Shown here: piece after piece, positions 1 to 10,221 of the stretch
Numbering within the stretch: position 1 is the first letter of the stretch
Layout: the number at the start of each line of letters is the position of its first letter
Origin: Quadrisphaera sp. DSM 44207
GTDB taxonomy: Bacteria; Actinomycetota; Actinomycetes; Actinomycetales; Quadrisphaeraceae
Assembly: GCF_900101335.1 (NCBI RefSeq)
Contig: NZ_FNKA01000001.1
Location: 744,001 to 808,000 of the forward strand
DNA length: 64,000 bases
Reading direction: 5' to 3'
The notes under the pieces: generated by a model
What the model was told of the DNA's origin: nothing
What the model saw: only the letters and a program-made list of their open reading frames with translations
Databases searched by the model: none
Program-made: the position numbers and the translations under genes

Positions 1-15
1 CAGAGGGAGATCAGC

Positions 16-219
16 ATGGCCCAGGGCACCGTCAAGTGGTTCAACGCCGAGAAGGGGTTCGGCTTCATCACCCCCGACGACGGCGGCGCCGACGTCTTCT
101 GCCACTACAGCGCGATCAACGCCAGCGGCTACCGGTCGCTGGAGGAGAACCAGCGCGTCGAGTTCGACATCACGCAGGGCCAGAAGGGCCCGCAGGCGGA
201 GAACGTCACACCGGTCTGA
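16..219 (+). CDS. cspA: Cold-shock domain protein
   Basis: Small cytoplasmic single-stranded RNA/DNA-binding protein of the CspA family, an RNA chaperone that melts secondary structure during cold or growth transitions. The 67 aa make up a single cold-shock domain. RNP1 is KGFGFI (residues 13-18). RNP2 is VFCHY (27-31), where the usual third residue V is C. A GGGAG ribosome binding site precedes the ATG. The gene is monocistronic and is followed by a perfect 36-bp palindrome. The upstream promoter lies outside the window. The family call is secure; the stress that induces it cannot be read from the sequence. Confidence 0.96.
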   Translation: MAQGTVKWFNAEKGFGFITPDDGGADVFCHYSAINASGYRSLEENQRVEFDITQGQKGPQAENVTPV

Positions 220-271
220 GCGCACCGAGCGCACCGCGCGCGGTGCTCACCGGCACCGCGCGCACGCACCA

Positions 272-307
272 CGAGGGGGACCCGGCGAGCTCGCCGGGTC
301 CCCCTCG
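272..307 (+). terminator. Perfect 18-bp inverted repeat after cspA
   Basis: Two 18-nt arms (272-289 and 290-307) are exact reverse complements with no unpaired centre, 53 nt after the cspA stop. A T-run is absent, as is common for terminators in high-GC actinobacteria. The next gene starts 26 nt later with its own AGGAGG, so this is most likely the cspA terminator. Confidence 0.8.
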
Positions 308-332
308 TCGTCCCGGCACGAGGAGGTCGGTC

Positions 333-959
333 GTGGGGCGGGTGGCGCACCTGCACGCCGAGCAGGTCGTGCCGCGCGCGATGGTGCTGGCGCTCGGCGG
401 ACGGCGCCTGGCTCCCCTGCGCGCCCGGGCGTGCGCGCCGCTGGCCGGGCACGTCCTCGAGGTCGGCTTCGGCGCCGGCCCGAACGCGCCGCACTACCCG
501 CCGGCGGTCACCCGGGTCAGCGCCGTCGAGCCCTCGGACGTCGCCTGGCGCCTGGCCCGGCGGCGCGTCGCCGCCGCGCCGGTGCCGGTGGAGCGGGTGG
601 GGCTGGACGGCCAGCGCCTGCCGCTGCCCGACGCCTGCGTCGACGCCGCCCTCTCGACGTGGACGCTGTGCAGCATCCCCGACCCCGTCGCGGCCGCGGC
701 CGAGGTGCGCCGGGTGCTGCGCCCGGGCGGGACCTGGCGCTTCGTCGAGCACGGCCTGGCCCCGGACGCGTCGGTGCGGCGCTGGCAGCACCGCCTCGAC
801 CCCTTCCAGGCCCGCCTGGCCGGCGGCTGCCGCCTGACCGTGCCCGTCGCCGAGGTGCTCGCCGCCGCCGGGCTGCGGCTGGAGGAGCTGCGCACCGGGT
901 ACCTGCCGGGGGCGCCGCGGCCGCTGGCGTTCCTCTACGAGGGCAGCACCGGCGCCTGA
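333..959 (+). CDS. Class I SAM-dependent methyltransferase
   Basis: A 208-aa protein with the Rossmann methyltransferase fold of the Methyltransf_11/UbiE-like group. Motif I is VLEVGFGAGP (41-50), an acidic SAM-ribose position follows in AVEPSD, and the post-motif region VLRPGGTWRFVEHG is typical of small-molecule methyltransferases. The reading frame is open upstream into cspA, but GTG 333 has AGGAGG at 321-326 and gives the correct N-terminus. The substrate cannot be inferred. The gene stands alone between the cspA terminator and a convergent DUF2277 gene whose frame runs into its 3' end on the other strand. Confidence 0.85.
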   Translation: MGRVAHLHAEQVVPRAMVLALGGRRLAPLRARACAPLAGHVLEVGFGAGPNAPHYPPAVTRVSAVEPSDVAWRLARRRVAAAPVPVERVGLDGQRLPLPDACVDAALSTWTLCSIPDPVAAAAEVRRVLRPGGTWRFVEHGLAPDASVRRWQHRLDPFQARLAGGCRLTVPVAEVLAAAGLRLEELRTGYLPGAPRPLAFLYEGSTGA

Positions 960-1224
960 GCGCCGTACCGCTGCGCCGCCGGGCGCGGGCCCGGGCGGCC
1001 TCGACCTCCCGGTCCCTCGGCGGCGCGCTCGTCACGAGCTCGGCCAGCAGGCGCGCGGAGGCTGCGGCGACCTCCTCCACGGCGCGCTCGAACGCCGCGG
1101 CGTTGGCGCGCGAGGGCCTCGCGGTGCCGCTGAGCTTGCGCACGCACTGCACCGCGGCGCTGCGCACCTCGTCGTCGGTGGCCGGCGGCTCGAGGTTGGA
1201 GAGGGTGTGGATGCTGCGGCACAC
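935..1224 (-). CDS. DUF2277 family protein with a 3' frame problem
   Basis: From the GTG at 1224 the frame gives MCRSIHTLSNLEPPATDDE and continues through AVEEVAAASARLLAELV to APPRDREVEAARARAR. This matches the whole length of the small DUF2277 family (about 85-90 aa, function unknown). At the expected end there is no stop: the frame stays open, as Arg/Ala/Pro-rich sequence, to 517 on the strand opposite the methyltransferase. In the neighbouring frame a natural-looking tail (AQRYGAQAPVLPS) ends at a TAG at 935-937. A one-base indel in the GGC-rich stretch around 980-990 would restore a normal gene. The coordinates assume that repair. The uninterrupted alternative is 517-1224 (235 aa). Confidence 0.6.
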
Positions 1225-1550
1225 GCCGGCGAGCGTAGCCGCGCGCCGGGCGCCGCGTCAGCGGTCACCTGACCGCCGCCTCGATGCCCGGCACCACGCT
1301 GGCCTCGGAGCAGCTCCTCCGGGGCGGACCACGCGGATGAGCGGGTCCAGGACGTCGCGGACGTCACGGACGTCGCGCCGGGCGGCGTCGACGCCCTGCG
1401 CACAGGCGGATCCGGGCGTCATCGCCACACCCTCCAGGCCGTAGGTCGATCACCGCGATCAGCAGCCTCGCACGCCGTCGGCACGCCCGTTCCGCTCGTC
1501 ACTGCCTGCCACCGGCGGCTGCTGTCGGTGGTCCCTGTCAGGGTCGCCCC
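1225..1550. other. 326-bp gap with no convincing gene
   Basis: The open frames here are shadow frames with no recognisable family and arginine/serine-rich composition. The stretch 1349-1375 contains three close copies of GGACGTCRC. It presumably holds divergent promoters for the DUF2277 gene and the M4 protease, but no clear -10/-35 pair was found. Confidence 0.5.
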
Positions 1551-2597
1551 ATGGTGATCGCGCGCTGCAGCATCGTCCCCCCGTACCTGCTCGACCGCCT
1601 CGAGTCCGCCGGCGCCGCCCCGGCGGAGGCGCTCGCGGAGCCGGCGCGGCGCACCCGCGCGCTCGACGCGCGGCTGCGCCGGCAGCGGCCCGCACGGGCC
1701 AGGGCCAGCGCGGGCGCCGTGGAGCCGGGCCCGCAGCGCACCGTCAGCGACGCCGAGGGCGGCACCGAGCTGCCCGGCCGCACCGCGCGCCGCGAGGGCG
1801 AGGGCCCCACGGGCGACGTCGCGGTCGACGAGGCCTACGACGGCCTGGGCGCCACGTGGCGCATGCTGCGGGAGGCCTTCGAGCGCGACTCCCTCGACGA
1901 CGCGGGGCGGCCCCTGCCGGCGACGGTGCACTACGGGCAGCGCTACGACAACGCCTTCTGGGACGGCGAGCGCATGGTCTTCGGGGACGGCGACGGGCGC
2001 GTCTTCGGCCGCTTCACCGCCTCCGTGAGCGTGATCGGGCACGAGCTGGGCCACGGCGTCGTGCAGTACACCGCCGACCTCGCCTACCGCGACCAGGCCG
2101 GCGCCCTCAACGAGCACGTCGCCGACGTCCTCGGCGTCCTCGTCGAGCAGCACGCCCTCGACCAGAGCGCCGAGGAGGCGAGCTGGCTGGTGGGCGCGGG
2201 GCTGTTCCAGCCCGGCATCCGGGGCGTGGCGCTGCGCTCGATGGCCGCGCCGGGCACCGCCTACGACGACCCGCTGCTGGGCCGCGACCCCCAGCCGGCG
2301 CACTGGCGCGACTACGTGGTCACCGACGAGGACGACGGCGGGGTGCACATCAACTCCGGCATCCCCAACCGGGCGTTCCACCTGGCCGCGACCGCGATCG
2401 GGGGCCGGACGTGGGAGGGCGCCGGACGGATCTGGTACGACGCCCTGCTCGACCCTACGCTGGCCGGGGACGCCGGCTTCGCGGCGTTCGCGGCGCGCAC
2501 GCTGGCCGCCGCGGCCCGCCGCCACGGCGAGGGGTCGGCGCAGGTCGACGCCGTGCGCGCCGGCTGGGACGGCGTCGGGGTGGCGCCGCAGGAGTGA
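1551..2597 (+). CDS. M4 family (protealysin-like) zinc metallopeptidase
   Basis: A 348-aa endopeptidase of the thermolysin family. The zinc motif HELGH is at residues 164-168, the third ligand is E188 in GALNEHVAD, and the catalytic histidine lies in HINSGIPNRAFH. The short N-terminal propeptide begins RCSIVPPYLL, the conserved protealysin-type start, and there is no signal peptide. That is usual for protealysin-like M4 enzymes, which are made in the cytoplasm with a roughly 50-aa prosequence. An Arg-rich segment (about residues 33-55) probably contains the processing site. No good ribosome binding site precedes ATG 1551. The gene immediately downstream encodes an emfourin-like inhibitor, so the two probably form a protease/inhibitor operon. 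Confidence 0.92.
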   Translation: MVIARCSIVPPYLLDRLESAGAAPAEALAEPARRTRALDARLRRQRPARARASAGAVEPGPQRTVSDAEGGTELPGRTARREGEGPTGDVAVDEAYDGLGATWRMLREAFERDSLDDAGRPLPATVHYGQRYDNAFWDGERMVFGDGDGRVFGRFTASVSVIGHELGHGVVQYTADLAYRDQAGALNEHVADVLGVLVEQHALDQSAEEASWLVGAGLFQPGIRGVALRSMAAPGTAYDDPLLGRDPQPAHWRDYVVTDEDDGGVHINSGIPNRAFHLAATAIGGRTWEGAGRIWYDALLDPTLAGDAGFAAFAARTLAAAARRHGEGSAQVDAVRAGWDGVGVAPQE

Positions 2598-2647
2598 GGC
2601 CCCCGGGACGACGTCCCCGGAGCGGGGCCCAGGGGCGAGGAGGGCGC

Positions 2648-2923
2648 GTGCGGATCGCGGTCAGCCGCAGCGGCGGCGTCGCCGGGCTCGTGCGCCGCGC
2701 GGAGGTCGACACCGACGCGCGCGAGGACGCCGACGCCTGGCTGTCCCTGGCCGATCGCGCGGTGCCCCTGCCCGAGCCGCCCGACGGCGGGCCGGTGCGC
2801 GACGCCTTCGTGTGGACCATCGAGCTCGGCGACCAGCGGGCGGTGCTGCCGGACCGCTCGCTGACCGGCCCGCTGCGCACCCTGGCCGAGCGCGCCCTCG
2901 CCGAGGGCCGGCGCCCCGGCTGA
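2648..2923 (+). CDS. Emfourin-like protealysin inhibitor
   Basis: A 91-aa protein starting MRIAVSRSGGVAGLVRRAEV, with a central acidic segment and the motif DAFVWTIELGDQRAVLPD. This matches the small emfourin family, which binds and inhibits protealysin-type M4 metalloproteases. The GTG start at 2648 has GCGAGGAGGG just upstream, and a much longer frame behind it is a shadow of the protease gene. It lies 50 nt after the M4 protease, the arrangement seen for known protealysin-emfourin pairs. The pairing supports the call; the inhibitory role here is inferred from family and context. Confidence 0.78.
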   Translation: MRIAVSRSGGVAGLVRRAEVDTDAREDADAWLSLADRAVPLPEPPDGGPVRDAFVWTIELGDQRAVLPDRSLTGPLRTLAERALAEGRRPG

Positions 2924-3036
2924 CCCCGCCGTCCTCGCGGCGGTGGTGCGACGGTCTCCAGCTCCTGGCGGTCAGCTCCTGGCGAACAGCCGGAGCGGCG
3001 CGGGTTGGGCGGCGCGAGAGCAGGGCACCACCGGGC

Positions 3037-4320
3037 GTGCTCCCCTTCGTGATCTTCGCCGTGGCGGGCGCCAGCGCGCTGCTGGCCGCGATGCTCCCCC
3101 GGGTGGTCCACGACCGGGCCTTCAGCCTGCCGATGGCCTTCCTCGGCGCCGGCGTCCTGCTGGGCCTGGTGCCCGGGCTGCCCGAGGTGGACCCGATGGC
3201 GCACCCGAAGGTCACCGAGCACCTCACCGAGGTCGTGGTGATCATCTCGCTGATGGGCGCCGGCCTGGCGATCGACCGGGTGGTCGGCTGGCGCCGCTGG
3301 GCCTCCACCTGGCGGCTGCTGGCGATCGCCATGCCGCTGACCATCGTGCTGGTCGCGTGGACCGGCAGCGCGCTGGCGGGCCTGCCGCTGGCCGCCGCGG
3401 TGCTGCTCGGCGCGGCGCTGGCGCCGACCGACCCGGTGCTGGCCAGCGACGTCCAGGTCGCCGAGCCGAGCGAGGAGGTCGGGGAGGACGAGGTGCGCTT
3501 CGCCCTGACCAGCGAGGCCGGCCTCAACGACGGCGCCGCCTTCCCCGCCGTCCACCTCGCCATCACGGTGGCCTCCGCCGGGCTCAGCAGCGGCGCGCTG
3601 CTGGGCTGGGCGCTGGAGGACCTGCTGCTGCGCACGGCGGTCGGCGTCGTCGGCGGCCTGGTCATCGGCGGCGTGCTGGGCCGCCTGTTCTTCCACTCCG
3701 CCCGCGACTACCTGCGCCTGTCGGAGGACGTCGAGGGCTTCACGGCCCTGGCCGTGACGTTCCTCGCCTACGGGCTGACGCAGCTGGCGCACGGCTACGG
3801 CTTCGTCGCCGTCTTCGTCGCCGCGTGCGCGTTCCGCGCCGCCGAGCGCGGCCACGGGGCGCACCAGGTCACGCACGGCTTCGTCGAGCAGGTCGAGCGG
3901 ATGCTCACCGCGTGGGTGCTGCTGCTGCTCGGCGCGGCCCTGGCCGACGGGCTGCTGTCGGCGCTGACGTGGGAGCTGGCGCTGGTGGCCGTGCTGCTCG
4001 TCGTCGTGGTCCGCCCGCTGGTCGGCTGGCTCAGCATGCTCGGGGGCCCCGCCGGTCCCCGCGAGCGCCTGGTGATCGGGGTCTTCGGGGTCCGCGGCAT
4101 CGGCTCGCTGTACTACCTGTCCTACGCCACCACCCACGAGGTGTTCCCGTCGGCGCAGCTGTGGGCCGTGGTGGGCCTGGCGGTCGCGCTGTCGGTGGTG
4201 CTGCACGGGATCACCGCGACGCCCGTGGTCACGCGCCTGGACCGGGACCGCGAGCGCGCGGCCCGTCGCCGGTTCGGGCGCGACCCGGACGAGCAGGAGC
4301 TGGCGTCGGTGAACCTGTGA
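3037..4320 (+). CDS. Cation:proton antiporter, CPA1/NhaP type
   Basis: A 427-aa integral membrane antiporter with about 12 hydrophobic segments from residue 1. Signature sites are the ion-binding APTDPVLASD in the middle, FALTSEAGLNDGAAFP a little further on, and a C-terminal GVRGIGSLYYLSYA. All are characteristic of NhaP/CPA1 Na+(K+)/H+ exchangers that expel cations and help set cytoplasmic pH. Longer reading of the frame upstream adds an Arg/Pro-rich stretch with no membrane character, so GTG 3037 (MLPFVIFAVAG) was chosen. It has its own 113-nt upstream gap after the inhibitor gene and ends 29 nt before the aldose epimerase. Confidence 0.88.
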   Translation: MLPFVIFAVAGASALLAAMLPRVVHDRAFSLPMAFLGAGVLLGLVPGLPEVDPMAHPKVTEHLTEVVVIISLMGAGLAIDRVVGWRRWASTWRLLAIAMPLTIVLVAWTGSALAGLPLAAAVLLGAALAPTDPVLASDVQVAEPSEEVGEDEVRFALTSEAGLNDGAAFPAVHLAITVASAGLSSGALLGWALEDLLLRTAVGVVGGLVIGGVLGRLFFHSARDYLRLSEDVEGFTALAVTFLAYGLTQLAHGYGFVAVFVAACAFRAAERGHGAHQVTHGFVEQVERMLTAWVLLLLGAALADGLLSALTWELALVAVLLVVVVRPLVGWLSMLGGPAGPRERLVIGVFGVRGIGSLYYLSYATTHEVFPSAQLWAVVGLAVALSVVLHGITATPVVTRLDRDRERAARRRFGRDPDEQELASVNL

Positions 4321-4337
4321 TCCCCGCAGCCCGGCCC

Positions 4338-4343
4338 TAGGGT
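4338..4343 (+). promoter_or_regulatory. -10 box of a probable leaderless aldose epimerase transcript
   Basis: TAGGGT lies exactly 6 nt before ATG 4350, and no Shine-Dalgarno sequence is present. No strong -35 is visible. Confidence 0.55.
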
Positions 4344-4349
4344 GCTCCC

Positions 4350-5276
4350 ATGCCCGTCCCGCCCTCCGGTGAGCAGCACGAGATCTCCTCGGGGCGCTAC
4401 CGCGCCGTGGTCACGCAGGTCGGCGCCAGCCTGCGGGAGCTGACCGCCGACGGGCGCCCCCTGGTGCGCGGCTTCGGCGTCGAGCAGGTGCGCCCCTTCT
4501 ACCGGGGTGCCGTGCTGGCGCCGTGGCCGAACCGCGTCGGCGACGGGCGCTACCGCTGGGAGGGCCAGGAGCAGCAGCTGCCGCTGACCGAGCCCGAGCG
4601 CGCCACCGCGCTGCACGGCCTGGCGGTGTGGCTGCCGTGGGAGGCGCTCGAGCGCACGGCCTCCTCGGTGGTGCTCGCCACCCGGGTCTGGCCCCAGGCG
4701 GGCTACCCCCACCTGCTGGACCTGCGGGCGACGTGCGCGCTGGACGAGGAGGGCCTGCACTGGTCGCTGCGCGCGGTCAACGCCGGCTCCGCGCCCGCCC
4801 CCTACGGCTGCTCGGTGCACCCCTACCTCGTCGCCGGCGAGGGCCGCGTCGACGACTGGACGCTGGAGCTGGCCGCCGACCGCTACCTGGACGTCGACCC
4901 CGAGCGGCTGCTGCCGCGCGGGGTCGAGGACGCGGCGGGCACGGACGCGGACCTGCGCGGGGGCCGGCCGCTGCGGGGGCTCTCCCTCGACCACGCGCTG
5001 ACCGCGGTGGCCGACGCCCCCGGCCAGCCGGGCCGGCGGGTGGCGACCGTGCGCGCGGCCGACGGCAGCGGGGTGGCGATGCACTGGGACGCCGCCTGCC
5101 CGTGGGTGCAGGTGCACACCGCCGACCGGCCCGAGCCCGAGCACGACCGCGTCGGCCTGGCCGTGGAGCCGATGACCTGCCCGCCGGACGCGTTCCGCAC
5201 CGGCACGGACCTCGTGCGCCTCGAGCCCGGCCAGGCGCACGAGGTGCGCTGGCGCATCAGCGCCGTCGACGCCTGA
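4350..5276 (+). CDS. Aldose 1-epimerase family protein
   Basis: A 308-aa beta-sandwich sugar mutarotase of the GalM/YeaD superfamily. Motifs are APWPNRVGDGRY near residue 55, a conserved histidine in ATALHGL, YGCSVHPYL around 152-160 (catalytic His region), and VEPMTCPPDAF near 275 containing the catalytic Glu. These fit the actinobacterial aldose 1-epimerase group acting on hexose anomers; the exact sugar is unknown. Transcription looks leaderless. The gene converges on guaA with only 3 nt between stops, so transcription termination must occur inside one or the other gene. Confidence 0.88.
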   Translation: MPVPPSGEQHEISSGRYRAVVTQVGASLRELTADGRPLVRGFGVEQVRPFYRGAVLAPWPNRVGDGRYRWEGQEQQLPLTEPERATALHGLAVWLPWEALERTASSVVLATRVWPQAGYPHLLDLRATCALDEEGLHWSLRAVNAGSAPAPYGCSVHPYLVAGEGRVDDWTLELAADRYLDVDPERLLPRGVEDAAGTDADLRGGRPLRGLSLDHALTAVADAPGQPGRRVATVRAADGSGVAMHWDAACPWVQVHTADRPEPEHDRVGLAVEPMTCPPDAFRTGTDLVRLEPGQAHEVRWRISAVDA

Positions 5277-5279
5277 GCG

Positions 5280-6925
<1,646 letters not shown>

Positions 6926-6929
<4 letters not shown>

Positions 6930-7291
6930 CGCGCGACCCCGGAGGCGCGCACCTCGCGCACGATGCGCCGCTCGACGACGAAGGAGAGCACCGGGACGAC
7001 GCCGGCGAGCACCAGGGCGACGAAGCGGCCGAACGGCCAGCGCAGCTTCGACCACAGGTCGAACACGGTGACCAGGTACACCACGTACACCCAGCCGTGC
7101 GCGATCGCGACCAGGTCCCCCGCCCAGGCCCGCCCGCCCAGGAGCCCGTACTTCACGGCCATCTCCGCCACGAGCAGCAGCAGCATCACGCCGGTCACCC
7201 AGGCCATGACGCGGTAGCGGGCCAGGGCCGGGCCGACGCTGCGGCGCACCGCCCCGGCGGGACGGCGGGACCTGTCCTGGACGGAGCTCAC
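6926..7291 (-). CDS. DUF3817 small membrane protein
   Basis: A 121-aa protein with three hydrophobic segments ([17 protein letters not shown], an [17 protein letters not shown] region, and [18 protein letters not shown]). This matches DUF3817, a family of unknown function found in actinobacteria next to guaA. The GTG start overlaps the SURF1 stop by four nucleotides (GTGA), and its own stop overlaps the guaA start the same way. The three genes are therefore probably translationally coupled. Family membership is secure; the function is not known. Confidence 0.88.
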
Positions 7292-8106
7292 CGGCCGGCC
7301 TCCTGGGTCTGCTCGACGACCTGCTGGTCGACCTGCTCGTGGCGCACCGGCCCATCCTCCCAGGTCCCGCCGACGGCGCCGTCCTCCTCGGCGCGCTCCT
7401 CCTGCTCGCCCCGGTGCCGCTCGCGCACCGCGCGCCACCACAGGAACACCGCGAAGGCGGCGAAGAGCCACCACTGCAGCGCGTAGGAGACGTTGCGCAG
7501 GTCCACCTCCGGCTCGGGGGCGGCGCTGGGCACGGCGGCCAGCGGCGCGGGCGCCTCCTCCTGCACGACGTAGCCCGTGTGCAGCGGCGGCTGCCAGACG
7601 TTGACGAGGTCCGCGGAGCTGACGGCGCTCAGCGCCGGGGCGCCGTCCGCGCCGGGCGCGACCCCGGCGGGCGGCTCGCCGGGCTGCAGCCGGCCGACCA
7701 CCTCCACCTCGCCGTCCGGCGGGGCGGGCACCGACGCCTCCTGCCCCGCGGCCACCCAGCCGCGCACCACGGGCAGCAGCGCGGTGCCGCCCGCCGCCTG
7801 CACCTGCAGCGGCGCCAGCACCCAGGAGCCCTCCTCGCCGTCGAGGGCGCGACCGGCCACGAGCAGCTGCTCCTCGGGCAGGAACTGCCCGCGGGCGCTC
7901 ACCCGCTGCCCGACCGCCGTCCCGGGGAAGGTCGTCGCGGGAGCCAGCACCTGCGCCAGCGGCAGCACCTGCTCCGCGGTGGACGGCGGGCCCTGCGAGC
8001 GCGAGCGCGCCAGCTGCCAGTCGCCGAGCGCCGCGAACGCCGTCGCGGCCGCCAGCGCCACGGCCAGCAGCAGCAGCGACCAGGGGCGCAGCGCGGTTCG
8101 CAGCAC
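7288..8106 (-). CDS. SURF1 family protein
   Basis: A 272-aa protein with the SURF1 topology: an N-terminal transmembrane helix (residues about 7-27) followed by the diagnostic [11 protein letters not shown], a soluble middle domain, and a C-terminal helix in [20 protein letters not shown] (about 225-243). SURF1 assists cytochrome c oxidase assembly and haem a insertion in the membrane. A charged 35-residue tail follows the last helix. It is first in the SURF1-DUF3817-guaA operon. There is no ribosome binding site, and a TACCGT box sits 6 nt before GTG 8106, suggesting leaderless expression. Confidence 0.88.
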   Translation of the reverse strand: MLRTALRPWSLLLLAVALAAATAFAALGDWQLARSRSQGPPSTAEQVLPLAQVLAPATTFPGTAVGQRVSARGQFLPEEQLLVAGRALDGEEGSWVLAPLQVQAAGGTALLPVVRGWVAAGQEASVPAPPDGEVEVVGRLQPGEPPAGVAPGADGAPALSAVSSADLVNVWQPPLHTGYVVQEEAPAPLAAVPSAAPEPEVDLRNVSYALQWWLFAAFAVFLWWRAVRERHRGEQEERAEEDGAVGGTWEDGPVRHEQVDQQVVEQTQEAGR

Positions 8107-8112
8107 GGGCCC

Positions 8113-8118
8113 ACGGTA
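8113..8118 (-). promoter_or_regulatory. -10 box of a probable leaderless SURF1 operon
   Basis: TACCGT on the minus strand ends 6 nt before GTG 8106; no Shine-Dalgarno sequence and no clear -35 were seen. Confidence 0.5.
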
Positions 8119-8142
8119 CGCGGGCGCGCGCTGGCCTCCGGC

Positions 8143-8589
8143 GTGCCCGCTGCGCCGCCGCCGTCGGTGACCGAGCTCCTGGCCGCCCTGCCCGCCCACC
8201 AGCGCGAGCTGTTCGAGCTGCGCGCGGCCCGCTGGTGGCCGGACCTGCGCGCGGGGCTCGGCGCGGTGTACGCGCCGGAGGTGGCCGCGCGGCTGGAGGG
8301 CTCGCTGCTGCACCTGGCGGCCGCCGCCCACGTCGAGCGCGTGACCGCGACCCCGGACCTCGCGCGCCTGAACCTGGTCCGCACGCTGCAGCCGGACCGG
8401 TTCCAGGCCCCGCGGATGCTCGGGTACGCCGCCTGCGCCGACCGGTCCGCGGGCGACCTGGCCGGGGTCGCGCGCAGGATCCCGTACCAGACCGCCGTGG
8501 CCGCCCTCGCGGGCGCAGCGCCCCGCCGCTGGGACGACGGGGCGCTGCGCCTGGACCCCCACCAGGCCCTGTGGCTGGTCAGGCCCTGA
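8143..8589 (+). CDS. Miniature amylosucrase-like protein lacking the catalytic barrel
   Basis: A 148-aa frame. Its first half (LFELRAARWWPDLRAGLGAVY) resembles the helical N-terminal domain of amylosucrases. The middle (PDRFQAPRMLGYAACADR, then GDLAGVARRIPY) resembles the segment that leads into the GH13 (beta/alpha)8 barrel. Directly after RIPY the sequence jumps to GALRLDPHQALWLV, which resembles the extreme C-terminal strand of the same enzymes. About 500 residues, including the whole catalytic barrel, are missing, so sucrose-polymerising activity is not expected. The frame is intact, so it may be a maintained stub or a decaying remnant. The assignment rests on recalled family motifs and needs a profile search. 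GTG 8143 is a tentative start. Confidence 0.55.
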   Translation: MPAAPPPSVTELLAALPAHQRELFELRAARWWPDLRAGLGAVYAPEVAARLEGSLLHLAAAAHVERVTATPDLARLNLVRTLQPDRFQAPRMLGYAACADRSAGDLAGVARRIPYQTAVAALAGAAPRRWDDGALRLDPHQALWLVRP

Positions 8590-8633
8590 CCACCCGTCGA
8601 CCACCCGTGGGTCAGCCGCGGGTCAGCCGTGGG

Positions 8634-10151
8634 TCACTCGTCGTCCTCGTCGACCCAGTCGAGGGTGCGCTGCACGGCCTTGTTCCACTTGCGGTACATC
8701 CTGTCCGCGACGGCGCGGTCCAGGGCCGGCTCCCAGCGCCTGTCCTCGGCCCACTGCTGCGTCAGCTCCGCCTCGTCGCGCCAGAACCCCACGGCGAGCC
8801 CGGCGGCGTAGGCGGCCCCCAGCGCGGTGGTCTCGGCGATCTTCGGGCGCACCACCGGCACGCCGAGGATGTCGGCCTGGAACTGCATCAGCAGCTCGTT
8901 GGCGACCATGCCGCCGTCCACCCGCAGCTCGGTCAGGTCCACCCCGGAGTCCGCGTTCATGGCCTCCAGCACCTCGCGGGTCTGGAACGCCGTGGCCTCC
9001 AGCACCGCGCGGGCGACGTGGCCGCGGTTGACGTAGCGGGTCAGCCCGACCAGCGCGCCGCGGGCGTCGGAGCGCCAGTGGGGGGCGAACAGGCCCGAGA
9101 ACGCCGGCACGAAGTACGCGCCGCCGTTGTCCTCCACCGACCGCGCCACGGCCTCGACCTCCCCGGCGCCGCCGATGACGCGCAGGTTGTCGCGCAGCCA
9201 CTGCACCAGGGAGCCGGTGACGGCGATCGAGCCCTCGAGGGCGTAGACGGGCTTGCGCTCCCCGAGCTGGTAGCAGACCGTCGTCAGCAGCCCGTTCTTG
9301 GAGGCCACCGCCTCCTCCCCGGTGTTGAGCAGCATGAAGTTGCCCGTGCCGTAGGTGTTCTTGGCCATGCCCTTGGTGAAGCAGACCTGCCCGAAGGTGG
9401 CCGCCTGCTGGTCGCCGAGGGACCCGGCGATCTCCACCCCCGCCAGCGCGCCGGCGCGCCGGCCCTCCCCGTAGACCTCGGAGTTGGAGCGGATCTGCGG
9501 CAGCATCGACACCGGGATGCGCATGTCGGCGGCGATGGACTCGTCCCAGGCCAGGGTGCGGTAGTCCATGAGCATGGTGCGCGAGGCGTTGGAGACGTCG
9601 GTCAGGTGCTGCCCGCCCTCGGCCCCGCCGGTCATGTTCCACAGCAGCCAGGAGTCGACGGTCCCCATCAGCAGCTCGCCGCGCTCGGCGCGCTCGCGGG
9701 CGCCGTCGACGTTGTCGAGGATCCACGTCACCTTCGGGCCGGCGAAGTAGGTCGCCAGCGGCAGGCCGACCCTGTCCTTGTACCGGTCCGGGCCCCCGCC
9801 CAGCTCCCCGAGCTCGGTGACGATCCGGTCGGTGCGGGTGTCCTGCCAGACGATGGCGTTGTAGACCGGCTGCCCCGTGGCCCTGTCCCACACCACGGCG
9901 GTCTCGCGCTGGTTCGTCAGGCCCACGGCCACCAGGTCCGAGGCGACCAGGTCGGCGCGCGCCAGGGCCTGCCCGACGACCTCGCGGGTGTTGCCCCAGA
10001 TCTCCAGCGGGTCGTGCTCGACCCACCCCGCGCGGGGGAAGATCTGCTGGTGCTCCTTCTGGCCCACGGCCGCCACGGAGCCGGAGTGGTCGAAGACCAT
10101 GCAGCGGGTGCTCGTGGTGCCCTGGTCGATCGCGGCGATGAAGTCGGCCAC
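8634..10151 (-). CDS. glpK: Glycerol kinase
   Basis: Phosphorylates glycerol with ATP to sn-glycerol 3-phosphate, the committed step of glycerol use. The 505 aa are a standard-length FGGY kinase. Signatures are the N-terminal [16 protein letters not shown], the substrate region [21 protein letters not shown], and [16 protein letters not shown] near the C-terminus. AGGAGG precedes the ATG. It lies downstream of glpF on the same strand and divergent from glpD, giving a complete uptake, kinase and dehydrogenase set. The C-terminus ends in an acidic VDEDDE. Confidence 0.97.
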   Translation of the reverse strand: MADFIAAIDQGTTSTRCMVFDHSGSVAAVGQKEHQQIFPRAGWVEHDPLEIWGNTREVVGQALARADLVASDLVAVGLTNQRETAVVWDRATGQPVYNAIVWQDTRTDRIVTELGELGGGPDRYKDRVGLPLATYFAGPKVTWILDNVDGARERAERGELLMGTVDSWLLWNMTGGAEGGQHLTDVSNASRTMLMDYRTLAWDESIAADMRIPVSMLPQIRSNSEVYGEGRRAGALAGVEIAGSLGDQQAATFGQVCFTKGMAKNTYGTGNFMLLNTGEEAVASKNGLLTTVCYQLGERKPVYALEGSIAVTGSLVQWLRDNLRVIGGAGEVEAVARSVEDNGGAYFVPAFSGLFAPHWRSDARGALVGLTRYVNRGHVARAVLEATAFQTREVLEAMNADSGVDLTELRVDGGMVANELLMQFQADILGVPVVRPKIAETTALGAAYAAGLAVGFWRDEAELTQQWAEDRRWEPALDRAVADRMYRKWNKAVQRTLDWVDEDDE

Positions 10152-10221
10152 GGGTCCTCCTCGGTGGGTCGGTGGGCGTCCTGGTTCGCGGGGTCGGTGC
10201 GAGCGCGCGGTCAGGGGCCGC

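Noticed and set aside
1225-1550. Small gene in the gap before the M4 protease
   Set aside because: Open frames here are Ser/Arg-rich with no ribosome binding site or conserved motif.
2455-4206. 583-codon minus-strand frame opposite the antiporter
   Set aside because: His/Gln/Arg-rich shadow frame without domains; the plus-strand antiporter has clear motifs.
8590-8633. Repeated CCGTGGGTCA between the amylosucrase-like stub and glpK as a terminator
   Set aside because: Copies are direct rather than inverted and give only a 4-bp stem.
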